Assembly: GCF_030272615.1 (NCBI RefSeq)
Contig: NC_081407.1
Span: 438,681,230-438,745,229, forward strand
DNA from: Cryptomeria japonica
Lineage: Eukaryota > Streptophyta > Pinopsida > Cupressales > Cupressaceae
DNA length: 64,000 nt
Reading direction: 5' to 3'
This document shows positions 25,402-35,107 of the stretch, piece by piece. The notes beneath the pieces were generated by a model. That model was not told the DNA's origin and did not search any database. It saw nothing but the letters and a program-made list of their open reading frames with translations. Both the position numbers and the translations under genes were made by a program. Position 1 is the first letter of the stretch. Each line of letters opens with the position of its first letter.

Positions 25402-26613
25402 TCAAACCACCCTGTAGGGTCCATAGAAACATGGCTTCAGCTTCTCCTTACCACTTGTCTTCAAGGAGGTTTGTCTATGCGGTTGAAGTTGGAGGTAAAC
25501 CAGATCACCAACTTCAAAATTTTGCTCAATCCGGTGTTGGTCAACATACATCTTTTGTTGGTTTTGTGCCCTTTGCAGGTTTTTTTTGAGAGCTCTCAAG
25601 GTGTCTAAACTCTCCTGAACCAACCTTTGGCCATTGGTACACGACTATCTCCCAATGCCAGGTCAATAAATGAAGAAGGTTCATAACCGTATAGTGCTTT
25701 GAAAGGTGGCATGCCTATCGACATGTAATAAGTGGTGTTGTAACAATGTTCACCCAAATGTAACTAGCGAACCCAAGCCCTCTGTTGTGCTGAGACGTAG
25801 TTTCTGAGATAACCCTCCAGCCATTTGTTCACAATCTCGGTCTGTTCGTCTATCTGCGGATGGTAGCTCATGCTGGGTGACAGCTCGGTTCTAGCCAACC
25901 GAAATAACTCCATCCAGAAGGTACTCAGGAAATGACTATCCCTGTCACTGACTATGTTTCATGGCAAACCATGTAGGCGAAACACCTCACAAAAGAACAA
26001 ATCAGCTACTTGAACTTCTTGATATCTTGTGGGGATGGCAAAAAAAATGTGCATACTTGGTCAATTGGTCAACTATGACAAAAATGCAATCCTTTCCTTG
26101 CACTCTGGGGAGTCCTGTAATGAAATCCATCGAGATGCTATCCCATTTCTGGTCGGGAATTGGCAGTGGTTGCAACAGTCCGGCTAGTTGGTTATGCTTA
26201 GATTTGTTCTGCTGACAGGTGGAGCATTCCCGTACATACTGCAGAACATCGTCCTTAAGCCCCTTCCAGGAAAACCTTTTACGGATCTGTCTGTAGGTTT
26301 TCAAGTATCCCAGGTGTCCAGCCAAGGGGGAGTCGTGCAATTCCTTCAAAAAAATTTCCTTCATCTTGGATTCGGGTACCAGATAAATTCTGTCCTTGTA
26401 ATAAATGATGTCGTCAACTACCTTGTATCGGTCATCCTGTACTCGATCATCCATCAGTTCGCAGGCAAAAGTGTTCTTAGAGTATTCAACCAGCAGGTAT
26501 TCCTTCCAGTCTGCTGAAATCTGAGATAAAGAACATATGGTGGGCCTTCTTGACAGGGCATCAGTGACCACGTTATTCTTTCCCTTCACATATTCAATGT
26601 CGAAATCAAATGC
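25402..26613 (-). pseudogene. Element B integrase
   Basis: On the minus strand, 26589-26002 encodes the HHCC zinc finger (ELHDSPLAGHLGYLKTYRQI, then CSTCQQNK) and the first catalytic Asp region (SISMDFITGLP). After a frameshift near 26000 the core continues with VSDRDSHFLSTFW (second Asp) and HPQIDEQTEIVN (Glu), so all three DDE residues can be seen. Then come ALYGYEPSSF and the C-terminal FEVGDLVYLQLQP at 25623-25402. It is broken by the frameshift, stops, and a TGA at the end. The upstream join to RNase H is by a TAG at 26611. Confidence 0.88.
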
Positions 26614-28074
26614 CTAGACTTTGCTCACCCATTTATGTTGTCGTTCATTCAGATCCCTCTGCTCCAAGAAGTATCGCAAGCTGTTGTGATCTGTTCGCAC
26701 AACAAACTTTGCTTCGACGAGGTACTGCCGAAACTTCGTTAGTGCATGTATGATGGCAAGCATCTCCTTGTCATAGATGGAATATAACCGCTCAACTCCT
26801 GAGAGCTTCCGGCTCTCGAATGCAATGGGGTGACGGTCTTGCATCAACACCACTCCAATGCCTTCACCCGAGGCATCACACTCCAAGATGAAAGGGCGAG
26901 TGAAGTCTGGTAGTGCTAGAACTAGACACGTGCTCATCACTTCTTTTAGTTTGTTGAAGGTCTGTTGTGCCTGCGCATTCCAATGGAAGGATCCTTTCTT
27001 TGTCAGATCTGTCAATGGTGCCCCAATTTGTGAAAATCCTTTCACAAACCTTCTATAATAACTGCACAAACCAAAAAATCCGTGCAACTCTGAGAGAGTC
27101 TTTGGTGGAGGCCAATCCAAAATGGCTTGAATCTTTTCCTGATGAACTTGTACCCCTTGGGTGCTGATGACGTGACCCAAGTATAGGACCTCAGTCATTC
27201 CAAATTCACATTTGGATCTTTTGGCATACAGTGATTGTGATTCCATAATCCCCAATACTCCATCTAAATGCCCCATATGTTCCTTCCAGGTCTTACTATA
27301 GATGAGTATGTTATCGAAGAATACCAATAGGAACTTACGCAGTTGATTGTTGAAGATGTGGTTCATGCAAGATTGAAAAGTGGCCGGAGCATTGGTTAAT
27401 CCAAACGACATGACCAAGAACTCATAGTGTCCGTAATGGCAACGAAAGGCCATCTTTTCCACATCTTGCTCCCTCATACGGATCTGATGGTAGCCGAAAT
27501 GGAGATCAATCTTGAACAAATAGATTGCACCATGTAGTTCGTCCAATAGCTCATCGATCCTGGGAATGGGGTACCTATTCTTGATAGTTTTCTTGTTTAG
27601 TTCATGAAAATCGACACACATTCTGAGAGTGCCGTCCTTCTTCTTCACCAGTACCACCGAGGACACAAAGGGGCTAGAACTTGGCCGGATCCATCCCTTA
27701 TCGAGGAGTTCTTGGATCGTTTTCTCTATCTCATCTTTGAACTTCTTCGGGTGGCAATAGGGTGTGGTGATAACGGGTTTTTCCCCCTCCTCCAACTCAA
27801 TGGTGTGCTCAAACCCTCTGTGTGGGGGTATACCAGGCAGAATATTAGCAAAGACCAAGCTATGCCCATCCAGAACTGACTGAAGTTCCCCATCCTGATA
27901 GTGAGTCGGTTGCCCTTTCACAAGTTTTGTTGAGATCAAGCAATGTGTTGCCCAGACTACTTCATCATGTCTGAAGATGGCTTCCATCCTTTTGGTAGAA
28001 ATCTCCCTTGGGCCGCCATTCGACATTCCCCTGAGAACTACCTTCCTGCCATCAACCTTGAATGAGAACTCCAT
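26614..28074 (-). pseudogene. Element B reverse transcriptase-RNase H
   Basis: Open for 486 codons. RT motifs in order: VLVKKKDGTLRMCVDFHELN, then YPIPRIDELLDEL, then KIDLHFGYHQIRM, then VMSFGLTNAPATFQ, then the active-site box LVFFDNILIYSK. The family has two Asp in that box; here the second is Asn (codon AAC), which should abolish polymerisation. RNase H follows with ILECDASGEGIG (Asp), IYDKEMLAI (Glu) and VRTDHNSL (Asp). It terminates at a TAG after KWVSKV where the family reads on into the linker. A long open frame with a dead active site suggests a single-base change after insertion or loss in an already dependent copy. Confidence 0.93.
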
Positions 28075-28353
28075 CCGTTTGAAGCTCTATGTGTACTGGT
28101 CGAGGGTCTCCATCCATTGAATGCCCAATATGACATCCGTGTCATCTAGATCCACAACAAAGAAATCATCGGTCACCGTGTAATTTACCATGGTGATACT
28201 TAGTTGCGGAACTGGGTGAGTGCATGATAGGAGATTACCTCCTACCACCTTGACATCGAACCCTTCATGTTACTTCATACACAAGCCCCTATGGTTGATG
28301 AGTGACGAGTTTATGAAGTTGAGCAAGGCTCCACTGTCGAGCATAACAAGAAC
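28075..28353 (-). pseudogene. Element B protease remnant
   Basis: On the minus strand an aspartic protease segment with VLVMLDSGALLNFI is flanked by stops: TGA just upstream of it (28351-28353), another after GLCMK and a third near 28090. The DSG catalytic triad is intact. The downstream GIQWMETLDQY corresponds to the family's ILG-QWL flap-end motif. Non-functional because of the stops. Confidence 0.75.
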
Positions 28354-29633
28354 TCATTGCCCTTGGAGTGTACCACATACTCTAAATACACTGCACCTCG
28401 GGGTCCCTGCCAGTGTGGTGATGACGCCCCCCCTTCGTACCAATGTGGAGATTCTCTCTGCTAGGCTGGTTTCTTCGACCAATTCTTCCCTTGGGGTTTT
28501 TCTTTCTTCATGCTCCTCTTCTCCATCAGACATTACTTCAATATAACATGATTGGCTTGATTCCCATGGTTCTTTGTAGGTGAAACACAACTTCTTCCTT
28601 CTGAGTTCCTGTCTTGTGGCTTCATTGAGTGATGACCCCTTCGGATAGGGTTTATTATCCTTCTCCCTCAGAACGAAAGGTGGTTTGGTAGGTGCAAAAA
28701 TTCTGGAAAAGGAAGATGTTGCCATGTTGTGGGCCTTTTTTATTGCTTCTGTGAGCATGCTGGGGTTGAACCCTTTTACCCAACCTTTCAGTGGTTCCAT
28801 CAATCCATCTATGAACAAGACCACCAATCTCCACTCTAAGATGTCGGTCACCAAAACAAATAGTCTCTAGAATTTTGTGATGCAACTATCCACAGATCCT
28901 GACTGCTTTAGTTGCGCCAACTCCTTGAAATTGAGTTCTGGGTCCTTCCCATCAAATCGATCTATGAGATTCTCTATGAATTTAGCATAGGAAGTTATCT
29001 GGTCATGGCCAAGAGTGACCATTCCATGATGCCACCATTCATGTGCGACCCCTTCCAGGTGGAGTGCTGCAAACTTGATAGCTTCATCTTTAGGCATCGG
29101 GTTGAGTTGGAAGTAAGTATTTGTCTTTTGAACCCAAACACGTGCCGAGGTCACTTTGGCCCCATCAAAGGATGTTAGGTTGATCTTGCCAACCTTCTGT
29201 TTGATGTGATTGTTGTAGTGTCCATAATGGCCCTGACTTCTGCCACCCGAGTATTTCATCCGGAGCTCCACATAATCCTTGAAGGATATGTCCCCTTCGA
29301 GATTTGCATCCCTCCAATCTTGACTCAATTGTGCTTGCATCTCCTGAAAGGTGGGTTCTGGCTCCCCCCGCGGTGCTTCATATTTTTGAGGAAAAGTCGG
29401 CATCAGTGGCCGTGAATGTGAGCGTTGGACGTTTGACCTTCCCGTGACCAAATCATCGCCCTATCCATTCTGTTCTCCATTCATTTTCCCAAGGCCAATT
29501 GTCATAAGGTTTCCTCCATGATTTGTTGTCGTTGCTCTCCTGTAGTTAGGGTGTCATTGATTTGAGCTTGGCTTTTGGTTAGCTCCCTTAATAGTGCCAT
29601 TACTTCTCTTGTAGGGTCCTGTGGTTTGCCCAT
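28354..29633 (-). pseudogene. Element B gag
   Basis: The likely start is the ATG at 29633-29631 (MGKPQDPTREVMALLREL), about 80 bases from the primer-binding site. The frame shifts near 29490 and has a TAG at 29461-29463. It is then open to 28867 with the gag domain (FDGAKVTSARVWVQKTNTYF, FAALHLEGVAHEWW, LNFKELAQLKQSGSV). A TAG at 28867-28869 interrupts it, and it continues to 28354. The zinc knuckle (LCFTYKEPWESSQSC) has lost one cysteine to tyrosine and the usual histidine. Several stops are in places where CAG would fit, as expected from C-to-T decay of methylated DNA. Confidence 0.85.
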
Positions 29634-29704
29634 TCGATCGGCTGAAAAGTACCTCCTTCTGGTGTACACTTGCATCCGCTACATGACAGGCTGGCAAGAT
29701 CACA

Positions 29705-29716
29705 AGCTCTGATACC
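29705..29716 (-). other. Element B primer-binding site
   Basis: On the minus strand TGGTATCAGAGC exactly matches the initiator Met tRNA primer site, two bases from the LTR end at 29719. Confidence 0.92.
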
Positions 29717-29718
29717 AC

Positions 29719-30498
29719 TATAATGTTCCCTGACCACACCAGCGAGGGAGGCAAATGTACGGTGGGGTTGGAGCAGGGTCGTACAGTGGTTTGGCCATAC
29801 GATAGGGTCAAAGAATTTGTACGGTGGTGCAACAGGCCGCACGGTAGCACCAAGAAGGTCGTATGGTGGTGTAGGGCTGGCCGTATGGTGGTGCAGAGCC
29901 GGTGCACGATGGTGTAGGGCTAGCCATACGGTGGTGCAGAGCAGGCCGTGCGGTAGTGCTGAAGGTGTATGGTGAGGCCGTACGGTGGATTGGGTAAAGA
30001 TGTCGAGGTATGGTGAACTATAGCAGTTGTGTGGTGGGTTTCCGGAGTAACGGGTTCGGAATATTATGAGTTCCCCTTATGCATGTAAATCCAAATTAAT
30101 AGATATGCAATTGGAGAAAGTAAGGAATGATATATTTCAAGATTTGCCAGATCCAGAATGAATACAAAGGTAGGATAGGGTGAGAGGTGAATCCCACTGA
30201 AACTGCAAGTACCAAATAGGGAGGGTCTTTCACCTCCGAAATGGCAGTAACTAGAACTCCAACAGGAATTCGCACAAGAGAAAATAAATATCAAAACTCG
30301 CATACCCCCAACAATGACTAACACAGCCAAATATATGGGCTCTGGGAAACTTCCCGAAGGGTTACAAACGGGCCGACATGACCAACCAAAACTTGCCTAA
30401 TCTAATTAAATAAAAAGGGTCCGAAATATTTGTTATTAAATTTGGGCCTTACAACAAAGTAATTAGATTTATTATTTAATTACATCAGTGATATCACA
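29719..30498 (-). repeat. Element B LTR (5' LTR in element orientation)
   Basis: 780 bases, partner of 24246-25071. The outer end is intact (GATATCACA on plus); the inner end reads TATAATG where the partner has TGTAATG. It contains the second copy of the GTACGGTGGTG minisatellite (29750-29990). Confidence 0.92.
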
Positions 30499-30503
30499 TT
30501 AAT

Positions 30504-30888
30504 ATTCATTCATCTAGCTTAATATTCATTCAATTAGCTTAATATTCATTCATTTAGCTTAATCTTGCATACATTTAGCTTAATCTTGTGCTCATATAGA
30601 TTAAATCCTTTGTCTTGGTGTAGTCATTCACCTAGCTTATTGTTGCATACATTTAGCTCAATCTTGTGCTCATATAGATTGAATCCTTCATCTTGGTGTA
30701 GTCTAGTAACTGGTATTGCTTAGACAAATCAGAGAGCAAGTCTATACTCACATCTTTTAGAAGGCAATAGGTCGATTTGTTATGGTTTTTATATTCATGA
30801 TTATATTTGTCTAACCATGCATGCAATGACTTGATTGAAGTGTTGTGTCTTACAACTTGTAGATACTTTATTCCACTTTTCACACACA
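30504..30888 (+). repeat. 5' LTR of element A, right part
   Basis: Resumes the LTR after element B and its duplicated ttaat (30499-30503). It begins with ATTCATTCATYTAGCTTAAT short tandem units and contains an extra duplicated block of about 95 bases (ATACATTTAGCT..GTGCTCATATAGATT twice) that the 3' LTR at 60170-60235 has only once. It ends CACACACA. Confidence 0.88.
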
Positions 30889-30892
30889 TTTT

Positions 30893-30910
30893 TGGCGCCC
30901 ACCATGGGGT
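30893..30910 (+). other. Element A primer-binding site
   Basis: TGGCGCCCACCATGGGGT begins four bases after the LTR end. This is the TGGCGCC type of plant Ty3/gypsy primer-binding site. I do not name the tRNA. Confidence 0.85.
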
Positions 30911-31164
30911 AGAAGACTACAATTTTTGGTCTCGCAGATCAACTTATTTTTATTTTTCAGATTTATTTTTTGGATTATTTCCGTACAGTTATTGCAAAAA
31001 CTCATACGAGTTTTCACAAAGGCTCGAATGACAATCTACAGGTCTCGTACGGTCTGTAGTGAATTATCGTACGACTAGGTGAGAATTATTGTATGATTTT
31101 CTGGTTTCTGGTATTAAAGTAGACTTCAATTTTAGGGATTTTTTGATTAAATTTTGATGGTAAT
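30911..31164 (+). other. Element A leader, first part
   Basis: Untranslated leader cut by element C after the duplicated gtaat. It contains TCGTACG-type words: an inverted repeat AAAACTCATACGAGTTTT (30997-31014), TCGTACGG (31045) and ATCGTACGAC (31066). It continues at 44264. Confidence 0.75.
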
Positions 31165-31942
31165 TGTATATGGTGAAAATGGATAACAACAATAACGATA
31201 TTGAAAGGCTAAATGAATTCAACCACAAAACCCTAGCCTAACAACAACAAAGATCCACCATAACATATGAAGATTACCTAAGACAATGCAAATCAACGAA
31301 ATCACAAAGATTATACCATCACATGTCCAATAGGGTTTGGATCTCCATTCTTCCTATCTCCATTGATCTTGCTTGATGTATTTGCTCTCAGATTTTATGT
31401 GCACAAGAGCTCAACAAAGAACGGAATGTGGTTGCAAGTAGGATCGTGGTGTAGTCAAGTCCTCAAGATGATTGATTAGAATGAATGATTAGGGTTTGAT
31501 AATGAAGGAAGCATCTCCTTATATAGAAGACACTATATGAAATGGAGGGATAAGATTGAGAGGTGTAAAAGGAGGTCAGCTATGATTAGAGGGTACTTAA
31601 AAGAAATAATAAAATAATGAAAGGGGTAGGTAGTGTATGAATTAAGAGATGAATGGCATGTGTCATGGGTAGAAAAGGTTAATGAATTAATTAAATAAAT
31701 AAAGATTAATTTAATTAATAGAAGAAGTGGGATAATTAAATAAATAAGATATTTATTTAATTTAGGAAAAGGATAATTTAAATAAATAAATGTATTTATT
31801 TAAATGAGAAATAAGGCTAGAAGAGGATAAATGAATTGATTAAATAAATAAAGATTTATTTAATTAATAGAAGAATTAGGCTAAAGTAATTAAATAAATA
31901 AAATATTTATTTAATTAGTCATGACAATTTTGGGTGTCTACA
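31165..31942 (-). repeat. Element C 3' LTR (element sense)
   Basis: 778 bases. A TATA box is on the minus strand at 31525-31517 (TATATAAGG). Its inner half is rich in AATTAAATAAATAAAGATT words. The polypurine tract lies at 31943-31958. Confidence 0.93.
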
Positions 31943-31958
31943 TTTTGCCCCTCTTTGA
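31943..31958 (-). other. Element C polypurine tract
   Basis: Minus-strand TCAAAGAGGGGCAAAA directly precedes the LTR start TGTAGACACCC. Element A has AAAGAGGGGCAAA in the same place (59102-59115), linking the two elements. Confidence 0.88.
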
Positions 31959-32449
31959 GACAATGCGGCTTGTCGCATTGTTTCAAAGAAGATAAGATGA
32001 ACTGATACAAATTTGCCCCAAGATGGGAATGATATGCCCCCTCGAGAGATTGGATGAAAATGTCTGGAAAGATCACAGACAATCTCTCGATAAGAAAGAA
32101 AGGGTAGAATGGACTGACCGGATAAAGTGACAAAGTCATGGGATAAAGAAGACTGACTTGGGAAACGAAGGCTAGGGGTAGTCTATAAGATAGACCACGG
32201 GGGAAAATACATCCTCATTGTCATCTACACATCCATGAGAGCAGATTGCAGAGCGAAAAAAGAATAGCAGCAGTCAGCAACGATGGCTTTTGTTCATAGA
32301 TTCGACCGCGTTCACCAATTTCAGAGGCCAACAGAGGCAGGAGAGCCGGTAAGTACCACCAAACCTCCTCATACTTTGACGCATTTAATTTTGTCATTAA
32401 TGCATGGTAGGTAGACCAATAAATGCGCTTAGAGTAGGGTCCAAAAACA
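31959..32449. other. Element C, between LTR and repeat arrays
   Basis: Non-coding. On the plus strand this is the far upstream region of the PMD gene; in element sense it is the 3' untranslated end. No motif recognised. Confidence 0.5.
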
Positions 32450-32712
32450 TCCAGGCACGTCTGTGATCGAGAGGCGGGTCTATGTTTGTGCCAGGCGTGT
32501 CTGCATTTGAAACCAAGTTTGTGTCCAATGCGGCCGCGTTTGTGATGGTCAGTTGCGTTTGTGCCAAGAAGGCACGTCTGTGTTGCCCAAGCGCGTCTAT
32601 GCAGAGCATAGGCACATCTGTGTTTGTCAGGCACGTCTATTTTTTTCAAGCACGTCTGTGCAGTCCTTAAGCACGTTTATGTCAGGTAAGCGTGTTTGTG
32701 TTTTAAAAAGTG
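32450..32712 (+). repeat. Minisatellite with GCACGTCTGTG units
   Basis: Ten or so degenerate units of about 20-25 bases built on GGCACGTCTGTGTTTGTC. It is GC-richer than its surroundings. The cysteine/histidine-rich open frames over it (both strands) are repeat artefacts. Confidence 0.85.
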
Positions 32713-32831
32713 TGAAATTGCGTCTTCTAGGTCAAATCAGCAGTTTTGTGATGAACATACACTGTCGATTGGATAAGCTGCTGAGAGGATACACTCAAGC
32801 AGGTCCTCTAGGGAGGACTAGGATAGATCAA

Positions 32832-33142
32832 GGCACTTTGTGATGAACAGTGAGTACCAAGATAGAGTACTTTGTGATGAATAGGGAGTACTAGAATATG
32901 AGTAGCACTTTGTGATGAACAGTGAGTGCAAATGTGAGTAACACTTTGTGATGAATAGTGAGTGCAAATGTGAGTAACACTTTGTGATGAACAGTGAGTG
33001 TCACACACATAGTACTTTGTGATGAATAGGGAGTACTACTAGGATAAATAGCAACACTTTGTGATGAACAGTGAGTGTCACGAGGATAGATAGCCATATG
33101 CACCTAGATAAAAAGTAGCATTTTGTGATAAATAGGGAATGC
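32832..33142 (+). repeat. Array of eight inverted-repeat (stem-loop) units
   Basis: Eight units contain TTTGTGATGAA flanked by short arms that pair with each other. Arms: units 2 and 6 AGTACT/AGTACT; unit 3 GCACT/AGTGC; units 5 and 7 ACACT/AGTGT; unit 8 GCATT/AATGC; unit 4 CACT/AGTG; unit 1 GGCACT/AGTACC with one mismatch. Every loop is 15 bases. Unit starts: 32832, 32866, 32905, 32942, 32977, 33011, 33054, 33118. The array ends about 40 bases before the PMD start codon. Confidence 0.85.
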
Positions 33143-33184
33143 CACTATGACTGACATGAGTGATTTGCTTGACTGCAGGAGTAT

Positions 33185-35107
33185 TTGCCGATGCTGGAGT
33201 CACGGGAGATATTCCCCTCTACTCAGAGGTTGCAACCTGAGCTGACAGCCAAAGAGCGAGCTGCTATTGAGGAGATGGGATTGAGACATATCCTGTATGT
33301 GCCCGAGTTTTGGGTGAACATGGGATTGCTAACTGCACTGGCGGAGAGATGGCACTCCGAGACTTGTACTTTTCATTTGCCGATGGGTGAGATGACAGTC
33401 ACCCTAGAGGATGTATATAGGATACTGAGGATACTGATCGATGGGGAGCTGATCCCATATGATCGAGATGGAGACAAGGAGGCCCTGAGACGAGTATTCC
33501 AGGACCCAGGACTGGAGATGAGGGTAGGACATGTGGCGTGGGACACTATGACAGCCATAGGGCTAGCGCTGCCAGCAATGGTAGGAGGAGCAATCAGTGG
33601 GTTCCTGTGTCTAGATAGGGTGACACGGGGGTTGGCTGTGGGTTGGGGAGGAGCACTGGAGACATTGGTGACGCAGCACACTAGATATGCTTGGGGACCG
33701 TGTGTGCTGGCACACCTCTACTATGAGCTGCATCAGTTCGTATATCATGGATCAGTGGGATTGGGCTGTGGGGTGACATTGTTGCAGGTATGGGCTTATG
33801 AGCATCTGCCAGTGATGAGGCCGATTAACTTTAGAGGCAGGGGACATGGATGCAACTTTGTGCACTTGTATGATATGATCACGTCGCAGCCATGGATTGG
33901 CAGGTTGGAGCACTGGCGGCGAGTGATAGATGATATTGATGTGGTCATATGGAGGCCATATCTGGGATGCGAGCAGTGGGAGGACGATGTAGTTGAGCTT
34001 CCTTACACCTTCCGGAGTAGGTATCTGATTGGGTGGACGCCCTATGTGCTGGAGAGGCAGCTAGTGGATAGGGTTGGCCGACAGTTTGGCAGGATCCAGA
34101 GGATGCCACGGGGCTCAGGCATGTATGCACGGACTGTTAGAGATCAGGCATAGTTTGGGCCCCTATTATCATATGATCAGGCAGTTACACAGCTGGTAGA
34201 GATGATGCCCCTACCCTGGGACATGTGGCCAGAGATTGAGGATGCTGGCATGGATGCCGAGTATACAACATACTGGGCAGAGCATCCCTTCCCACGCTTG
34301 ACGGATCCAGGAGAGCCATTGGATGGAGATGGGGGTGGGGATGATGATGATGGTGGAGGTGATGGAGGCAGAGGCCGACGGAGGATGAGGGGAGTAGTTG
34401 GAGAGCGGAGGGTTGCACCATGGAGAGAGGGTGGAGAGGAGAGACAGGCTCGGGTGGTGAGGGGTTGCGGTGGATTGCTGCTACAGGTGCCAACAGCACA
34501 GGGTCCCAGACAGGTACAGGTACAGGGACAGGGACAGATACAGGGACAGGTACCAGTATAGGTACAGGCACAGGGGCAGGCACCCATACAGGGGGAGCCA
34601 TAGGCAGAGGCGAAGGGGGTTGACGCAAAGGAGGATGAGCTGATAGAGCTGAGGGAGATCTGCCAGGGACAGGCAGATGAGATCCAGGAGTTGGAGAGGG
34701 AGAGGGATCGACTCAGGAGGAGGCTCAGAGATACTGAGCAGGAGCAGGATCAGGCTATTCAGCGTTATACAGAGGCTGAGACAGCGCTGAGGGTGGGGAG
34801 ACAAGCAGCGGAGGACATAGGGGTAGGATATGCTTATGTCCTGCGGGCAGGGGAGGAGATTGCCTACTGGCGGGATCTCTATTATGGTGTAGTGCCAGCG
34901 GATCAGTGGGCGAGGAGCTTCCATAGACCATCGCGTATAGCGACAGCTACGGGAGGGAGCCGGAGGAGACAGGCATCGAGTGGTGGGGTTATGGGTCCTC
35001 CACCACCACCAGATAGAGGAGATAGGAGGGATGATCCTGGGGTGGGTCCTTCAGGGGCTCATATTCCGTCGAGGCCAGGCGGCTCCAAGGGAGGGAGTTC
35101 ATCATAG
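33185..35107 (+). pseudogene. Plant mobile domain (PMD) gene of element C, three amber stops
   Basis: One frame of 641 codons is open except for TAG at 34151, 34559 and 34601. The first 322 codons are a PMD (MAIN/MAIL1-like; also found in MULE transposons and Tat retrotransposons). Key parts: a start ELTAKERAAIEEMGLRHIL, then the hallmark TFHLPMGEMTVTLEDVYRIL at about residues 62-81, then ALVTQ-like and LQVWAYEHLPVMRP, then RRVIDDIDVVIWRPYLG. The second part has FPRLTDPGEPLDGD, an acidic Asp/Gly run, a Gln-rich tract from GGTACA repeats, and a coiled coil (ELERERDRLRRRLRDTEQEQ) before a Pro/Gly tail. It is transcribed against gag. Element A has a homologue at 57540-56300. The start is the first ATG after the stem-loop array. 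Confidence 0.85.
34490..34600 (+). repeat. GGTACA/GGGACA hexamer microsatellite inside the PMD gene
   Basis: About 15 ACAGGT or ACAGGG units encode the Val/Gly-Gln tract and contain the second amber codon, with the third just after it. Antisense proline-rich open frames here are shadows. Confidence 0.85.

Larger units (their letters stand above)
24246..30498 (-). mobile_element. Element B: chromovirus (Ty3/gypsy), minus strand
   Basis: A complete element with two LTRs (24246-25071 and 29719-30498) and the target duplication ttaat (24241-24245 and 30499-30503). The primer-binding site TGGTATCAGAGC is on the minus strand. The order gag, protease, RT, RNase H, integrase and chromodomain defines a chromovirus. 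It sits inside the 5' LTR of element A, so it is younger than A's insertion. The LTRs differ visibly (about one base in ten near the start, mostly C/T and G/A changes) and the genes have several nonsense codons, so it is an old, dead copy. Confidence 0.93.

Noticed and set aside
32221-33103. Minus- and plus-strand open frames rich in His, Ser and Cys
   Set aside because: They come from the GCACGTCTGTG and TTTGTGATGAA tandem arrays and lack any domain.
32832-33142. CRISPR-like array of repeats and spacers
   Set aside because: The repeats are diverged, spacing is uneven, they lie inside a plant retrotransposon and no cas gene is present. Stem-loop units explain them better.
34177-34924. Proline-rich and leucine-rich open frames on the minus strand
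   Set aside because: Shadows of the GGTACA repeat and acidic tract of the PMD gene on plus.
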